From Calditrichia bacterium (GTDB lineage Bacteria > Calditrichota > Calditrichia > RBG-13-44-9 > J075), in assembly GCA_028284905.1 (NCBI GenBank), contig JANQQU010000052.1, positions 1 through 64,000 on the forward strand: DNA of 64,000 nucleotides, read 5' to 3'. The notes under the pieces were generated by a model. The model had not been told where the DNA came from, searched no databases, and saw nothing but the letters and a program-made list of their open reading frames with translations. The translations under genes and the position numbers were made by a program. Below, one piece after another: positions 7,504-16,625 of this stretch (position 1 is the first letter of the stretch; the number at the start of each line of letters is the position of its first letter).

Positions 7504-9663
7504 TTAGTTTTTACTTACCTGGTTCTGATCCTGCACGCGGGCAGTGCTTTCCGCTTTTATATCCGTCCCCAGTCGCTGCAGATAGGCGATCAAGGCAACA
7601 ATTTCCCGATCTTTTTCTACAGTAATACCGGCGCTTTGCAGGCTGGCAACGATATTAGCTGCCTGAATTTCAATGTCCTCAACCGCAAAATTCTGATATC
7701 CTTCGGGATACGGTACACCGAGGGTTTGCATTGCTTCGATTTTGCTCGGAGTGACGGAGAGGTCTACGGACTGTTCTGCCAGCCAGGGATAGGGTGGCAT
7801 CAACGATCCCGGTGACATCGATGTTGGATCTATCATGTGATTGTAATGCCAGGCATCGGGATATTTTCCGCCAACACGATGCAGGTCCGGACCGATCCGT
7901 TTTGATCCCCATTGGAAAGGATGATCGTAGATAAATTCACCGGGCTTGGAGTATTCACCATAGCGTTCCGTTTCACTACGGAAGGGGCGAATTTGCTGGG
8001 AGTGGCAGGTATAACATCCTTCACGAATGTAGATATCCCTTCCCTCCAATTCCAGAGGCGTATAAGGCTGCACACTGGCGATCGTCGGCACATTGGATTT
8101 TACCAGAAAGGCCGGCACAAATTCAACCACGCCGCCGATTACCACAGCAACGACTGTCCAGATAAAGAACTGAACCGGGCGTGCTTCGATCCAACGGTGA
8201 CCATAAACGTTCTTCACGTTTTCTTCTTCCGGCACATTTACCAAGGCTGGTGCCTGTGCGGATTCTTCAGCGATCAAGCTACCTTTTGCCATCGTTGCAA
8301 AGATGTTATAGAGACCGATCAGCGCTCCAACCAGATAGATGGTGCCGCCGATGGCGCGGAGAATATACATCGGAACGATCTGCAACACGGTTTCCAGGAA
8401 AATCGGATACTGCAGGAATCCGTCGGAAGTAAATTGTTTCCACATCAAACCCTGGGTGATGCCTGCCCAATACATCGGAATCGCGTAGAATAGAATACCG
8501 AGCGTGCCGATCCAGAAGTGCAGATTCGCCAGTTTCACTGAATGGAGCTTGGTATTGTAGATTTTCGGGATCAGCCAATACATCACGCCATAAGTCAAAA
8601 AGCCATTCCAGCCCAACGCGCCGATATGCACATGTGCAATCGTCCAGTCGGTAAAGTGTGAGAGTGCGTTAACGCTCTTGATGGAGAGCATTGGTCCTTC
8701 GAAGGTCGCCATCCCATAGGCAGTAACGGCAACGACCATGAACTTCAGAATCGGATCCTGACGCACACGATCCCAGGCTCCTCTCAGGGTTAGCAGACCA
8801 TTAAGCATTCCACCCCAGGATGGCGCGATTAGCATTAATGAAAAAACCATACCGAGAGACTGTGCCCAATCCGGCAGTGCGTTATAGAGCAGATGGTGAG
8901 GGCCTGCCCAGATGTAAATGAAGATCAGCGCCCAAAAGTGAATAATCGACAGTCGATAAGAAAAGACCGGACGATTGGCCGCCTTCGGGAGGAAGTAATA
9001 CATCAAACCGAGATATGGGGTGGTGAGAAAGAATGCTACTGCATTGTGTCCATACCACCACTGTACCAGGGCATCCTGCACACCGGCAAAGAGTGAATAA
9101 CTTTTGAAGAGGGTTACCGGTATTTCAAATGAGTTAACAACGTGAAGCATCGCAACGGTGAAGAAGGTGGCGATGTAAAACCAGATCGCTACATACATAT
9201 GGCGCTCGCGGCGCTTCATAATCGTACCGATCATGTTGATGCCGAAAACCACCCAGATCAAGGTGATAAGAATATCAATCGGCCATTCCAGTTCAGCATA
9301 TTCTTTTCCGGATGTCATTCCCAGGGGCAGACTGAGTGCAGCGAGCACGATAATCAGTTGCCAGCCCCAGAAGTGCAGCTTGCTCAGCAGATCGCTGAAC
9401 ATCCGCGCTTTACAAAGGCGCTGCAGGGAATAATAGACACCCATAAAGATGCCGTTTCCTACAAATGCAAAAATTACTGCATTAGTGTGCAAGGGACGGA
9501 TTCTGCCGAAAGTGGTATACTGGTTTCCCAGGTTCGCCGCCGGTTCGAAAATCTGGAATGCGGCGAGCACACCAACCAGCATGCCGACAATCCCCCAGAT
9601 CCCGGTGGCGATGGCAAAATCGCGCACGATCTTGTTGTCATATTTAAACGTTTCTAACGCCAT
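7504..9663 (-). CDS. ccoNO: cbb3-type cytochrome c oxidase, fused CcoN-CcoO subunits
   Basis: The 719-residue protein fuses the catalytic haem-copper subunit (residues 1 to about 460) to the mono-haem CcoO subunit. The CcoN half shows PLHTNAV (His59), the CuB-type YGHNAVAF (His206), GPHHLLY (256-257) and HVHIGALG near 345. The CcoO half begins with a helix at about 496-522, then CYTCH at 550-554 and the usual [13 protein letters not shown] segment. It reduces O2 to water with high affinity and pumps protons. The fusion replaces separate ccoN and ccoO genes, as in Bacteroidota and relatives. One haem here plus one in CcoP gives fewer c-haems than classical cbb3. Confidence 0.95.
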   Translation of the reverse strand: MALETFKYDNKIVRDFAIATGIWGIVGMLVGVLAAFQIFEPAANLGNQYTTFGRIRPLHTNAVIFAFVGNGIFMGVYYSLQRLCKARMFSDLLSKLHFWGWQLIIVLAALSLPLGMTSGKEYAELEWPIDILITLIWVVFGINMIGTIMKRRERHMYVAIWFYIATFFTVAMLHVVNSFEIPVTLFKSYSLFAGVQDALVQWWYGHNAVAFFLTTPYLGLMYYFLPKAANRPVFSYRLSIIHFWALIFIYIWAGPHHLLYNALPDWAQSLGMVFSLMLIAPSWGGMLNGLLTLRGAWDRVRQDPILKFMVVAVTAYGMATFEGPMLSIKSVNALSHFTDWTIAHVHIGALGWNGFLTYGVMYWLIPKIYNTKLHSVKLANLHFWIGTLGILFYAIPMYWAGITQGLMWKQFTSDGFLQYPIFLETVLQIVPMYILRAIGGTIYLVGALIGLYNIFATMAKGSLIAEESAQAPALVNVPEEENVKNVYGHRWIEARPVQFFIWTVVAVVIGGVVEFVPAFLVKSNVPTIASVQPYTPLELEGRDIYIREGCYTCHSQQIRPFRSETERYGEYSKPGEFIYDHPFQWGSKRIGPDLHRVGGKYPDAWHYNHMIDPTSMSPGSLMPPYPWLAEQSVDLSVTPSKIEAMQTLGVPYPEGYQNFAVEDIEIQAANIVASLQSAGITVEKDREIVALIAYLQRLGTDIKAESTARVQDQNQVSKN

Positions 9664-9695
9664 AGAAATTCCTCCAATTGAGTATGAATTGTAGA

Positions 9696-9878
9696 TTAAC
9701 GGTTCTTCTTTTCGCGATGATCGGATTGAGATAATCCGGGCGTTTCATCCAGCAGCATACGTACGGCCGGTGTGTAGCGGTCGTCGTATTGCCCATTCCG
9801 TACGGCCCAGAGAAAGGCGCCGAGAAATGCTGCCGCAAAAAGCAGGCTGGCAATAATTAATAAAAACATGACACTCAT
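9696..9878 (-). CDS. ccoS: CcoS, cbb3 oxidase maturation protein
   Basis: The 60-residue protein starts [13 protein letters not shown], with one membrane helix and the family-typical [10 protein letters not shown] motif (residues 24-33). The ATG is fixed by a strong GGAGGAG site seven bases upstream and overlaps the ccoI stop (ATGA). CcoS is needed to insert haem and copper into the oxidase. A longer upstream reading of the same frame has no ribosome site. Confidence 0.92.
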   Translation of the reverse strand: MSVMFLLIIASLLFAAAFLGAFLWAVRNGQYDDRYTPAVRMLLDETPGLSQSDHREKKNR

Positions 9879-12400
9879 TGTATCTCCTCCAGTTGAACAG
9901 TAGTGTTTCTTTGTGGCTGACCGTCTAGGACGACAGTTTTGGTTTCTGCTTTCCAGGGCGCATCGATTTGCCATTTACGCGCCAGTCCGTTGGTCGCACC
10001 AGTGGCGATCAGGATGACTGTAATAGAACTGAGCGGCATCAGAATGGCGCAAATCAGCGGTGAGAGGGTTCCCTGAACAGCAAAGCTTAAACCAACAATG
10101 TTGTAGAGCAGGGAAATGCCAAAATTCATTTTGATGATGTTCATTGCCGCACGAATAAAACGCAGAAAGCGATCCAGACGAGTGAGCTGCCCGGCTTGCA
10201 GAATCGCGTCACAGGCCGGGAAAAAGTTGTTGAGATCTTCCGCAATGGCAATGCCGGTATCACTTTGCTGCAAGGCGCCGGCGTCGTTCAGACCATCGCC
10301 AATCATTAGCACTTTTTCTTCATTGATTTGTAAGTCGCGGATGTAATTCAATTTGTCGGCAGGTGCCTGGCGAAAGCGCATTGGCATTTTTCTACCAAAT
10401 ATTTTCTGCAGGCGAAGGCGCTCTCCGTCATGATCTCCGGATAGTAGTGCGAGACGGAATCGACCGTGCAAACGTTCGGCAAATTCCTGTATCCCCGGGC
10501 GATAATCGTTCGCCAGGCGGAAGACACCTTTTATAGTACCGTCGATGCTCAGAAAGGCACGGGGAGCGCTGTCACTCTCCGCTAAGGAAGTGCCATAGAC
10601 AAATTCATCATTACCGAGGCGAAACAGATGTCCCCCGACTACGCCCTCGATCCCACGTCCGGTAAATTCCCGAAAATGCTGCACCGGCTGTTCAATTTTG
10701 CCATTCAGTGAATTTGCAATTCGCGCACTTACCGGATGCGTGGAATTCTTTGTCAGTGATTTTATAAAGGCTTTTTCATTCTCACTGAGCGGTGCTTCCT
10801 CGCCAACCGGATGATAAGTGACGGCTGTATTGGCGGATTGGGTAATTGTGCCGGTTTTATCGAGAACAATGGTGTTAATCTTCGCCAGCGTTTCAATGAC
10901 AATCGTATTTTTCAGGTAGAAGCCGGCGCGGCCAAGGATACGCAGCACATTACCGAGGGTAAACGGCGTGGAGAGGGCCAGCGCGCAAGGGCAGGCGATG
11001 ATCAGCACAGCGGTAAAGGCATTCCAGGCAAGTGTGCTGTTTTGCGGCAGCCAGTAAATCAGTGCGCCGAGGGCGACGAGAATAATCCCGATGGTAAAAT
11101 ATTTGCTGACCCCATTAGCGAAAGTCGTAATCGCGCTCTCTTTTTCTTTACTAAAGGCAGCGTTGTTCCACAGCTGGGTCAGATAACTTTGCGATACTTC
11201 CTTGATCACTTCCAATTCGATAGCGCTTCCTGCTTGCCGTCCACCGGCATAGATGATTTCCCCGCTCACTTTTTCTACCGGTGCAGATTCCCCGGTCACA
11301 AAACTGTAATCGATAATGCCATCACCATTCATCAGGATGGCGTCCGCCGGAATGAGCTCCTGGTTGCGCACGATGATACGGTCTCCCACCTGCAGACGGG
11401 AGAGCGGAATACCTTTCTCACCATCAGTCTCTTTCCGGGTAACTGAAATCGGGAAGAATGATTTGTAATCGCGCTCGAAAGAAAGCGTATCGTAGGTTTT
11501 CTGCTGGAACAGTTTTCCGATTAGCAGCAGAAACACCAGCCCGGCGAAGGAGTCCATATAGCCAGCCCCACTGCCATTAATAATGTCATAGAGACTACGG
11601 AGGAAAAGGACGGCCATACCGAGTGACAAGGGCACATCAATATTAATGGTACGATGCTTCAGTCCGATAAATGCGGAGCGAAAATAATCGACTGCGCTAT
11701 AGAACAACACCGGTAAGGCGAGAAGAATATTCAACGCGCCAAAGAAATGCTGAAAGCGCTCTTCGAGAGTGCCGCCAATATCAAGATATTCGGGGAAGCT
11801 GAGCAGCATAATGTTGCCAAATGCAAATCCGGCCACGCCAATCTTGAGATAGAGACTGCGTTGGGATTTTTCTTCCGCCTTTCGGGAAAGGTCTTCCAGG
11901 CGAATTTGTGGTTCGTAGCCAATCTTTGTAAGCATTTCTACCAATTGACGGAGCGAGATAGTAGCCGGATCAAAACTGATTGAAAGGGATTTACGGAGGA
12001 AATCTACCCGGGAAGCAAGCACGCCTTCCGCGAGAGTTGCGAGATTTTCCAACAGCCAGATGCAGGAGCTACAGTGCATACCGGGAATAAAGAAGCGCAC
12101 CTTGGCCAATTTTTCGTCGCGATAATCGAGCAACTGTTGCTGAACCGCGCTATCGTCCAGGTATTCGTAGCGGGTGCTTTCGATCTCACTCAGCGGAGAA
12201 TTACCTGGCGTTTCGTTGAAAGCGTAATACTGGCAAAGATCATTTTCCGCTAGAATTTCGTAAACAGTTTTGCAGCCTACGCAGCAGAAGGATTTCTCAT
12301 CGAACTCAATACGGGTATTCTCACACGGGAGTCCGCAATGATAGCAATCGATATTTGTCCTGGATCTATTTTGACTCAAGGTATTTCTCTCTTTCAACAT
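9875..12400 (-). CDS. ccoI: CcoI/FixI copper-translocating P1B-type ATPase
   Basis: An N-terminal CYHCGLPC and CCVGC metal-binding region is followed by a heavy-metal-associated domain with GMHCSSC, eight expected helices, the CPC metal site in IIACPCALALS, the phosphorylation motif DKTGTITQ, and the hinge GDGLNDAGAL. CcoI moves copper across the inner membrane for CuB of cbb3 oxidase. The ATG lies four bases after the stop of the TauE/SafE-like gene; an in-frame TTG at 12436 would overlap that gene by 32 bases. Neither has a clear ribosome site, so the start is uncertain by 12 residues. ccoS overlaps its 3' end. Confidence 0.92.
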   Translation of the reverse strand: MLKERNTLSQNRSRTNIDCYHCGLPCENTRIEFDEKSFCCVGCKTVYEILAENDLCQYYAFNETPGNSPLSEIESTRYEYLDDSAVQQQLLDYRDEKLAKVRFFIPGMHCSSCIWLLENLATLAEGVLASRVDFLRKSLSISFDPATISLRQLVEMLTKIGYEPQIRLEDLSRKAEEKSQRSLYLKIGVAGFAFGNIMLLSFPEYLDIGGTLEERFQHFFGALNILLALPVLFYSAVDYFRSAFIGLKHRTINIDVPLSLGMAVLFLRSLYDIINGSGAGYMDSFAGLVFLLLIGKLFQQKTYDTLSFERDYKSFFPISVTRKETDGEKGIPLSRLQVGDRIIVRNQELIPADAILMNGDGIIDYSFVTGESAPVEKVSGEIIYAGGRQAGSAIELEVIKEVSQSYLTQLWNNAAFSKEKESAITTFANGVSKYFTIGIILVALGALIYWLPQNSTLAWNAFTAVLIIACPCALALSTPFTLGNVLRILGRAGFYLKNTIVIETLAKINTIVLDKTGTITQSANTAVTYHPVGEEAPLSENEKAFIKSLTKNSTHPVSARIANSLNGKIEQPVQHFREFTGRGIEGVVGGHLFRLGNDEFVYGTSLAESDSAPRAFLSIDGTIKGVFRLANDYRPGIQEFAERLHGRFRLALLSGDHDGERLRLQKIFGRKMPMRFRQAPADKLNYIRDLQINEEKVLMIGDGLNDAGALQQSDTGIAIAEDLNNFFPACDAILQAGQLTRLDRFLRFIRAAMNIIKMNFGISLLYNIVGLSFAVQGTLSPLICAILMPLSSITVILIATGATNGLARKWQIDAPWKAETKTVVLDGQPQRNTTVQLEEIQ

Positions 12401-12404
12401 CCAT

Positions 12405-13145
12405 TTAGTGGCAGCAAGGTTCACTAACTTGTTCAACTGTGGTTGGGGCGGTAAAGAAAAGACTATTGGCGCTCTTCGCGACGGTGACCATTCCCATCAG
12501 AATCACCAGCACCGCAGCGACCTTGAAGAGACGGCTGCGGAAATTAACGGAAAGGCGGTTAGCGCCCAGGCCAATAGCAACCATCGCCGGCACGGTGCCC
12601 AATCCGAAAGAAAGCATGGTAAGCATGCCAGCTTGAATGCTGCCGGTTGCGCCGGCTTTCGCACCAGCGGCGTAAACTAATCCGCAAGGGATGAAGCCCA
12701 TTACCATCCCAACGCCGGCGAGGTGCTTCATTTTTCCCTGCCCGGCGGCGACTTTCCAGAGGCGCTTGAAAATGCCGCTCCCGGCCATCTGCCCGGATTT
12801 GCTCAAAGGCATCCAGCCGCTGACGTCCAGGGCGAAAAGAATCATTAACGCGCCGGCAATCAGTTGCAGCATTGCCTGATACTTTCCGATGCTGAAGATG
12901 ATCATCAGCGTTTCTCCGGCGGCACCGAAGAGCAATCCCAAAAATGTGTAGGTAAAAATTCGGCCAGCGTTGTAGAGCAGATGCGGTTTCAGATGCTGCA
13001 AGAAAGCCAGCTTACCCGCATGCTGCCCCTTGCTCAAGGATAGCGAATAGGCAGTGACAAATCCCCCGCACATACCCACACAATGCCCGAAGCTGCTCAG
13101 AAAGCCGATTAAAAAAATGGGCCAGTATTCATTTATATATAACAA
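12405..13145 (-). CDS. TauE/SafE-like (DsbD_2-type) membrane protein of cbb3 operon
   Basis: The 246-residue polytopic protein has about six hydrophobic helices and Gly/Pro-rich turns such as GHCVGMCGGF (about residues 21-30) and GFIPCGLVYAA, the two Cys-containing repeats typical of the COG2836 sulfite exporter/DsbD-like family. Homologues beside cbb3 genes are thought to take part in copper handling or oxidase biogenesis; the substrate is unproved. It is first in the operon. The start is TTG, supported by an AGGAGA site eight bases upstream and the absence of an in-frame ATG. Confidence 0.82.
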   Translation of the reverse strand: MLYINEYWPIFLIGFLSSFGHCVGMCGGFVTAYSLSLSKGQHAGKLAFLQHLKPHLLYNAGRIFTYTFLGLLFGAAGETLMIIFSIGKYQAMLQLIAGALMILFALDVSGWMPLSKSGQMAGSGIFKRLWKVAAGQGKMKHLAGVGMVMGFIPCGLVYAAGAKAGATGSIQAGMLTMLSFGLGTVPAMVAIGLGANRLSVNFRSRLFKVAAVLVILMGMVTVAKSANSLFFTAPTTVEQVSEPCCH

Positions 13146-13193
13146 CCGCTTCTCTCCTGTTTAAATCGGATCAATATCCGTCACATCGCCTAA

Positions 13194-13210
13194 AGCAAAT
13201 GGCTTACCAA
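13194..13210 (-). promoter_or_regulatory. Sigma-54 promoter of the cbb3 oxidase operon
   Basis: The minus strand reads TTGGTAAGCCATTTGCT, with exact -24/-12 spacing, about 49 bases before the TTG start of the first gene. cbb3 operons are usually under Fnr/Fix-type control; no clear TTGAT-N4-ATCAA box was found here. Confidence 0.78.
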
Positions 13211-13289
13211 CTTTTTAGCAGGAGCGTTAATTTTTTGTAATCAATAAACTTATCAACAATTTATTACTATTTGTTGGAGGTAATAAGGA

Positions 13290-13356
13290 TGCCACATTTT
13301 GGAAATCCGGAACGATTCGTAATTTTGTGGCGGTATGATTGTGGCGGAATGTGGCG
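13290..13356. promoter_or_regulatory. TGCCACA/TGTGGCG cluster upstream of cbb3 operon
   Basis: TGCCACA at 13290-13296 lies 80 bases upstream of the -24 element. Three inverted TGTGGCG words follow at 13326-13332, 13340-13346 and 13350-13356. This is the densest cluster of the presumed enhancer word in the window. Most of the 390-base gap between the cco operon and the next gene is occupied by this promoter region; a short GC-rich inverted word near 13425 is the only other structure seen. Confidence 0.55.
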
Positions 13357-13535
13357 GGATTGAGAATATTTTTGCGGGGTTATTTATCCGGCCCGGATTG
13401 GCATCCGGACCTAAATTGGGTCGCCCTGGCGGGCTGAGAATGGTAGAATTAATTGACATTAGGTCCTGGTGAAAATTACGCTTCACCTCACCAGTTGAGA
13501 TTATATAAAGGAGAATATTGGTGAGATAAATTTCC

Positions 13536-16241
13536 TCATTTTATCATCAACATTTTTTGTGTTTTTACATAACTGGATGTTTTCAATTGATAGAAGTACA
13601 AACCGCTTGTCACCAGTTCACCGTCACTATTTCTTCCATCCCAGCGTAATTGATATACACCTGGAGGTTGCTTTGATTTATCCAGGAGTGTCTTTATTTT
13701 CTGACCAATGAGATTATAAACAACAAGTTCTACCACACTTTTTTCATGTAATTCATAGCCGATTATTGTCGAGGCATTAAATGGATTTGGAAAATTTTGC
13801 CTCAATTTAGACGCTGCGGGAAAACTTGCCGGAGCATTCCCTGTTAAGCCAAGTGGATTCTCAAAATCTAAAATATTTGCCCAGATATCAGCCCCAGTGG
13901 CGGGTGTCCGATTATCTTGCCAGGTATGGTAAATCCGATTATTCCATATTTTAATATCCGTTGAAAGTTGCTTTCGTTCATTTTCGATAGTCATTATAAA
14001 GTTATTACCGATAGGAATCCCATCGAATGTATAACGCTGCCCGAAAATATCACTTGCCTCAAAACGTGTTTCCCAGGTTATTAGGAATTGATTATTCTGA
14101 TGAAAAGCAATACCGGGACTTCTACGATGGGGATCAAGCAAAATAGCTGCATCATTCACTTGAAAATGATTACCGATCTCGCTACCATCACTCAGGTAAA
14201 CTTGTGCAAAAACATTTATTTCCTGACCCGTTGAACCATACCAACTGACAACAAAATCTCCCACATCATTTATTGCAACATTAGGGAAGAAGTGGCTAAG
14301 CCCTTCCATATCTTCACTAACTTTAAAATTGCTGCCTAAAGAAACGCCGCCGGATGCAAATCGTTGAGCGTAAATATTAATAATATCATTATCCCGGGTA
14401 TCTGTCCAGGCAATTACAAAATCTCCATTTTCGTTCATCGCAACTTCCGGGGATCGCTGAATTGCTTCTATCGTATCATCGTTTACAACAAAATTACCGC
14501 CGAGGGGAATACCGGTTTTCGAAAAATACTGGGCATAAATTTCCGAATGATAGGTGCCAAGCATTCTGTAATTCCAGGTAACCACAAAATTCCCTTCATT
14601 ATCCATTGCGATAGAAGGGGGGTTTTTGAGATCGGCCTTCCCGTCGAATTCATTTCCCCTGACATTTTCTCCCAAAGCAATGCCTTCGTTGGAAAACCGG
14701 CGAATATAGACATCTTCCCAGGAATCACTGCCATCCTCTCGATCTAGCCAAGCGACGGTAAAATTACCCGCTGCATCAGCCGCCATTGACGGTAAGCCAT
14801 ATTCGTAAATGCCAGTATCCTGATTTACTTTAAAATTTACACCAATTGGAATGCCTTCCACTGTGTAACGCTGCGCATATAGATCTGCCGGACCATTGCG
14901 GGGATCATACCAGGTTATTATAAAATTCCCGGTTGAATCAACTGCAATCGCAGGATGTTGCTGTCCGGCATTGCTTAAGGAATCATCATTAATTCGGATA
15001 TTTCCCTCCAGGGGTAAGCCCTCCACTGTGTAACTTTGAATATAGACATCCGGATCATGCGTGCGATTATCCTCCCAGACGATTGTAACACTACCTTTAC
15101 CGTCAACTGCGATATCCGGCGTTTTTTGTTGCTTTTGAGATTGATCATCATTCACCTGAAAGTTAATTCCACTCGGTGTGCCGTCTTTTAAATAGCGTTG
15201 CGCATATATATTGCTATCAAAAATACCGGGTTCCGAACGATCCCAAACCACGACAAATTTACCGGAATCATCAATTGCAACTTTATTCCTCGAATGTTGC
15301 CCTAACGTCAGCCTATTATCGTTTACTTTGAAATTATTTCCGACCCGGATGCCATTTCGCTCAAACCTCTGGCCGTAAACATGACTACCATTAGAATTAT
15401 CTCTCCAGACAATTATAAACTCACCATTTGATGCCAGCGATACGTCTGGGAAAATATCAGGTGAGTTAATAGAGTCACTATTCACTTTAAAATTAGTACC
15501 TGACAGGCTACCATCAGCGGTATACATCTGAGCATAAATACCAGGTGTGCCATTAAGGCTGCCAAGCCAGGTGATTACAAAGTCACCATTCGCAGCCGAT
15601 GATATCGATGGTGCATCATGGGGGGCGGTTATATCTTCATTGACTCTAAAATTCCCTCCTAAACGAACGCCATTAAAGTTATATCTTTGTGCGTAAATGT
15701 CCCATGATGCGTTGCGGCGATCCAACCAGGTTATAACAAAGTTACCATTGGCATCCATTGTGACGTCCGGTTGCCGCGGCGGAACAAAGAAGTCTGTCAC
15801 TTTAATATTCGTTCCCAGCGGATTTCCTTCAAAAGTATAAGTCTGTGCATAGATTTCATAATAATTGCTCCTAAAATCCAACCAGATAATGACAAAATTG
15901 CCACTGCTATCCATTGCCGCTACAGGATGCTCTTTTAAGCGAAATGTGTTATCGTCGGATATTCTAAAATTTTTCCCAGTCAATAGACCATTCCGGGAAA
16001 ATCTTTGAGCATAAATAGAAGGATTAACCTCACGAGCATCTATCCAGGCAAGCAGCAAATCTCCTTTGTGGTTGCTGGCAATGGTGGGGTGATACTGATA
16101 AGGACCAGCAGTCCCACTATTTTCGCTGACTTGAAAATCCGGAATGACAAAATTTATATTTTCTGTTTGCCCGGTAACGGCGCTCCCAAGCAAATATCCA
16201 AAATACCAAAGAAACATGCCGGCAAATCTAATTTTTCTCAT
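13536..16241 (-). CDS. Secreted 13-repeat protein with type IX-like C-terminal sorting domain
   Basis: The 901-residue protein has an N-terminal signal peptide (about 24 residues, hydrophobic after MRKIRF). Thirteen repeats of about 50-57 residues then follow a pattern of GNFVITW, Asp-x-Arg, IYAQRY, and a Gly-x-x-x-Gly-x-Asn-Phe turn, which suggests repeated beta blades. The last 90 residues start LRQNFPNPFN and end in YFYQLKTSSYVKTQKMLMIK, a classic type IX secretion/por-tail (FlgD-Ig-like) sorting domain. It should be exported and attached to or released from the cell surface. It stands alone between two leftward operons. Its ligand or activity is unknown. Confidence 0.85.
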   Translation of the reverse strand: MRKIRFAGMFLWYFGYLLGSAVTGQTENINFVIPDFQVSENSGTAGPYQYHPTIASNHKGDLLLAWIDAREVNPSIYAQRFSRNGLLTGKNFRISDDNTFRLKEHPVAAMDSSGNFVIIWLDFRSNYYEIYAQTYTFEGNPLGTNIKVTDFFVPPRQPDVTMDANGNFVITWLDRRNASWDIYAQRYNFNGVRLGGNFRVNEDITAPHDAPSISSAANGDFVITWLGSLNGTPGIYAQMYTADGSLSGTNFKVNSDSINSPDIFPDVSLASNGEFIIVWRDNSNGSHVYGQRFERNGIRVGNNFKVNDNRLTLGQHSRNKVAIDDSGKFVVVWDRSEPGIFDSNIYAQRYLKDGTPSGINFQVNDDQSQKQQKTPDIAVDGKGSVTIVWEDNRTHDPDVYIQSYTVEGLPLEGNIRINDDSLSNAGQQHPAIAVDSTGNFIITWYDPRNGPADLYAQRYTVEGIPIGVNFKVNQDTGIYEYGLPSMAADAAGNFTVAWLDREDGSDSWEDVYIRRFSNEGIALGENVRGNEFDGKADLKNPPSIAMDNEGNFVVTWNYRMLGTYHSEIYAQYFSKTGIPLGGNFVVNDDTIEAIQRSPEVAMNENGDFVIAWTDTRDNDIINIYAQRFASGGVSLGSNFKVSEDMEGLSHFFPNVAINDVGDFVVSWYGSTGQEINVFAQVYLSDGSEIGNHFQVNDAAILLDPHRRSPGIAFHQNNQFLITWETRFEASDIFGQRYTFDGIPIGNNFIMTIENERKQLSTDIKIWNNRIYHTWQDNRTPATGADIWANILDFENPLGLTGNAPASFPAASKLRQNFPNPFNASTIIGYELHEKSVVELVVYNLIGQKIKTLLDKSKQPPGVYQLRWDGRNSDGELVTSGLYFYQLKTSSYVKTQKMLMIK

Positions 16242-16506
16242 GATATTTACTCTTTAAAATTTATAAGGAATCATTATATCATACATTAAAAAAGCAAGAT
16301 TGTCTGCTTCAGAGTATAGATCAGAAAGATTTTGACTTTGTAACTTTTTACAAAGCTCAAAATTCCTGTGTTGTCTCTTAACGGCCGAATGGCTTCCCCC
16401 TACTAAATCAGTTTAAGAAGGTTGTATTACCTATTTTCGCCATACTTACTTCTCATCACGGTCTATCAGTATATTCTCTTCAGGAGGGAATTTTTGAAAA
16501 GTCTTC
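16242..16506. other. Gene-free stretch upstream of the secreted repeat protein
   Basis: This AT-rich stretch, which continues up to the terminator hairpin, holds the promoter region of the leftward secreted-protein gene. I see no convincing sigma-54 box, no TGCCACA word and no coding potential; a 60-codon frame at 16422 lacks any ribosome site. Confidence 0.6.
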
Positions 16507-16548
16507 TAAAAAACTTCAGCGCCTTACGGTTTCCGCAAAGCGCTGAAG
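16507..16548 (-). terminator. Rho-independent terminator after the YceI/TPR operon
   Basis: Reading leftward, a perfect 9-bp stem (CTTCAGCGC ... GCGCTGAAG) with a 17-base loop is followed directly by six T residues. It lies about 80 bases after the TPR gene stop. Confidence 0.85.
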
Positions 16549-16625
16549 CGCATCAACCAACTCCCGCCTTGCAGCGGGCATCCATTAACCACACGTACTG
16601 CTAATACTGTAGTAACGCACTATTG

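Noticed and set aside
9142-9657. Long plus-strand frame opposite ccoNO
   Set aside because: It is a shadow of the fused oxidase gene, which is unequivocal on the minus strand.
13164-13260. Possible Fnr box before the cbb3 operon
   Set aside because: TTGAT/ATCAA half-sites occur but not as TTGAT-N4-ATCAA; the sigma-54 element fits better.
13253-13486. 77-codon minus-strand frame upstream of the cbb3 operon
   Set aside because: It overlaps the presumed promoter and enhancer words and shows no family resemblance.
16422-16604. 60-codon frame in the gap after the secreted repeat protein gene
   Set aside because: No ribosome site, runs across a rho-independent terminator, and has no recognisable sequence features.
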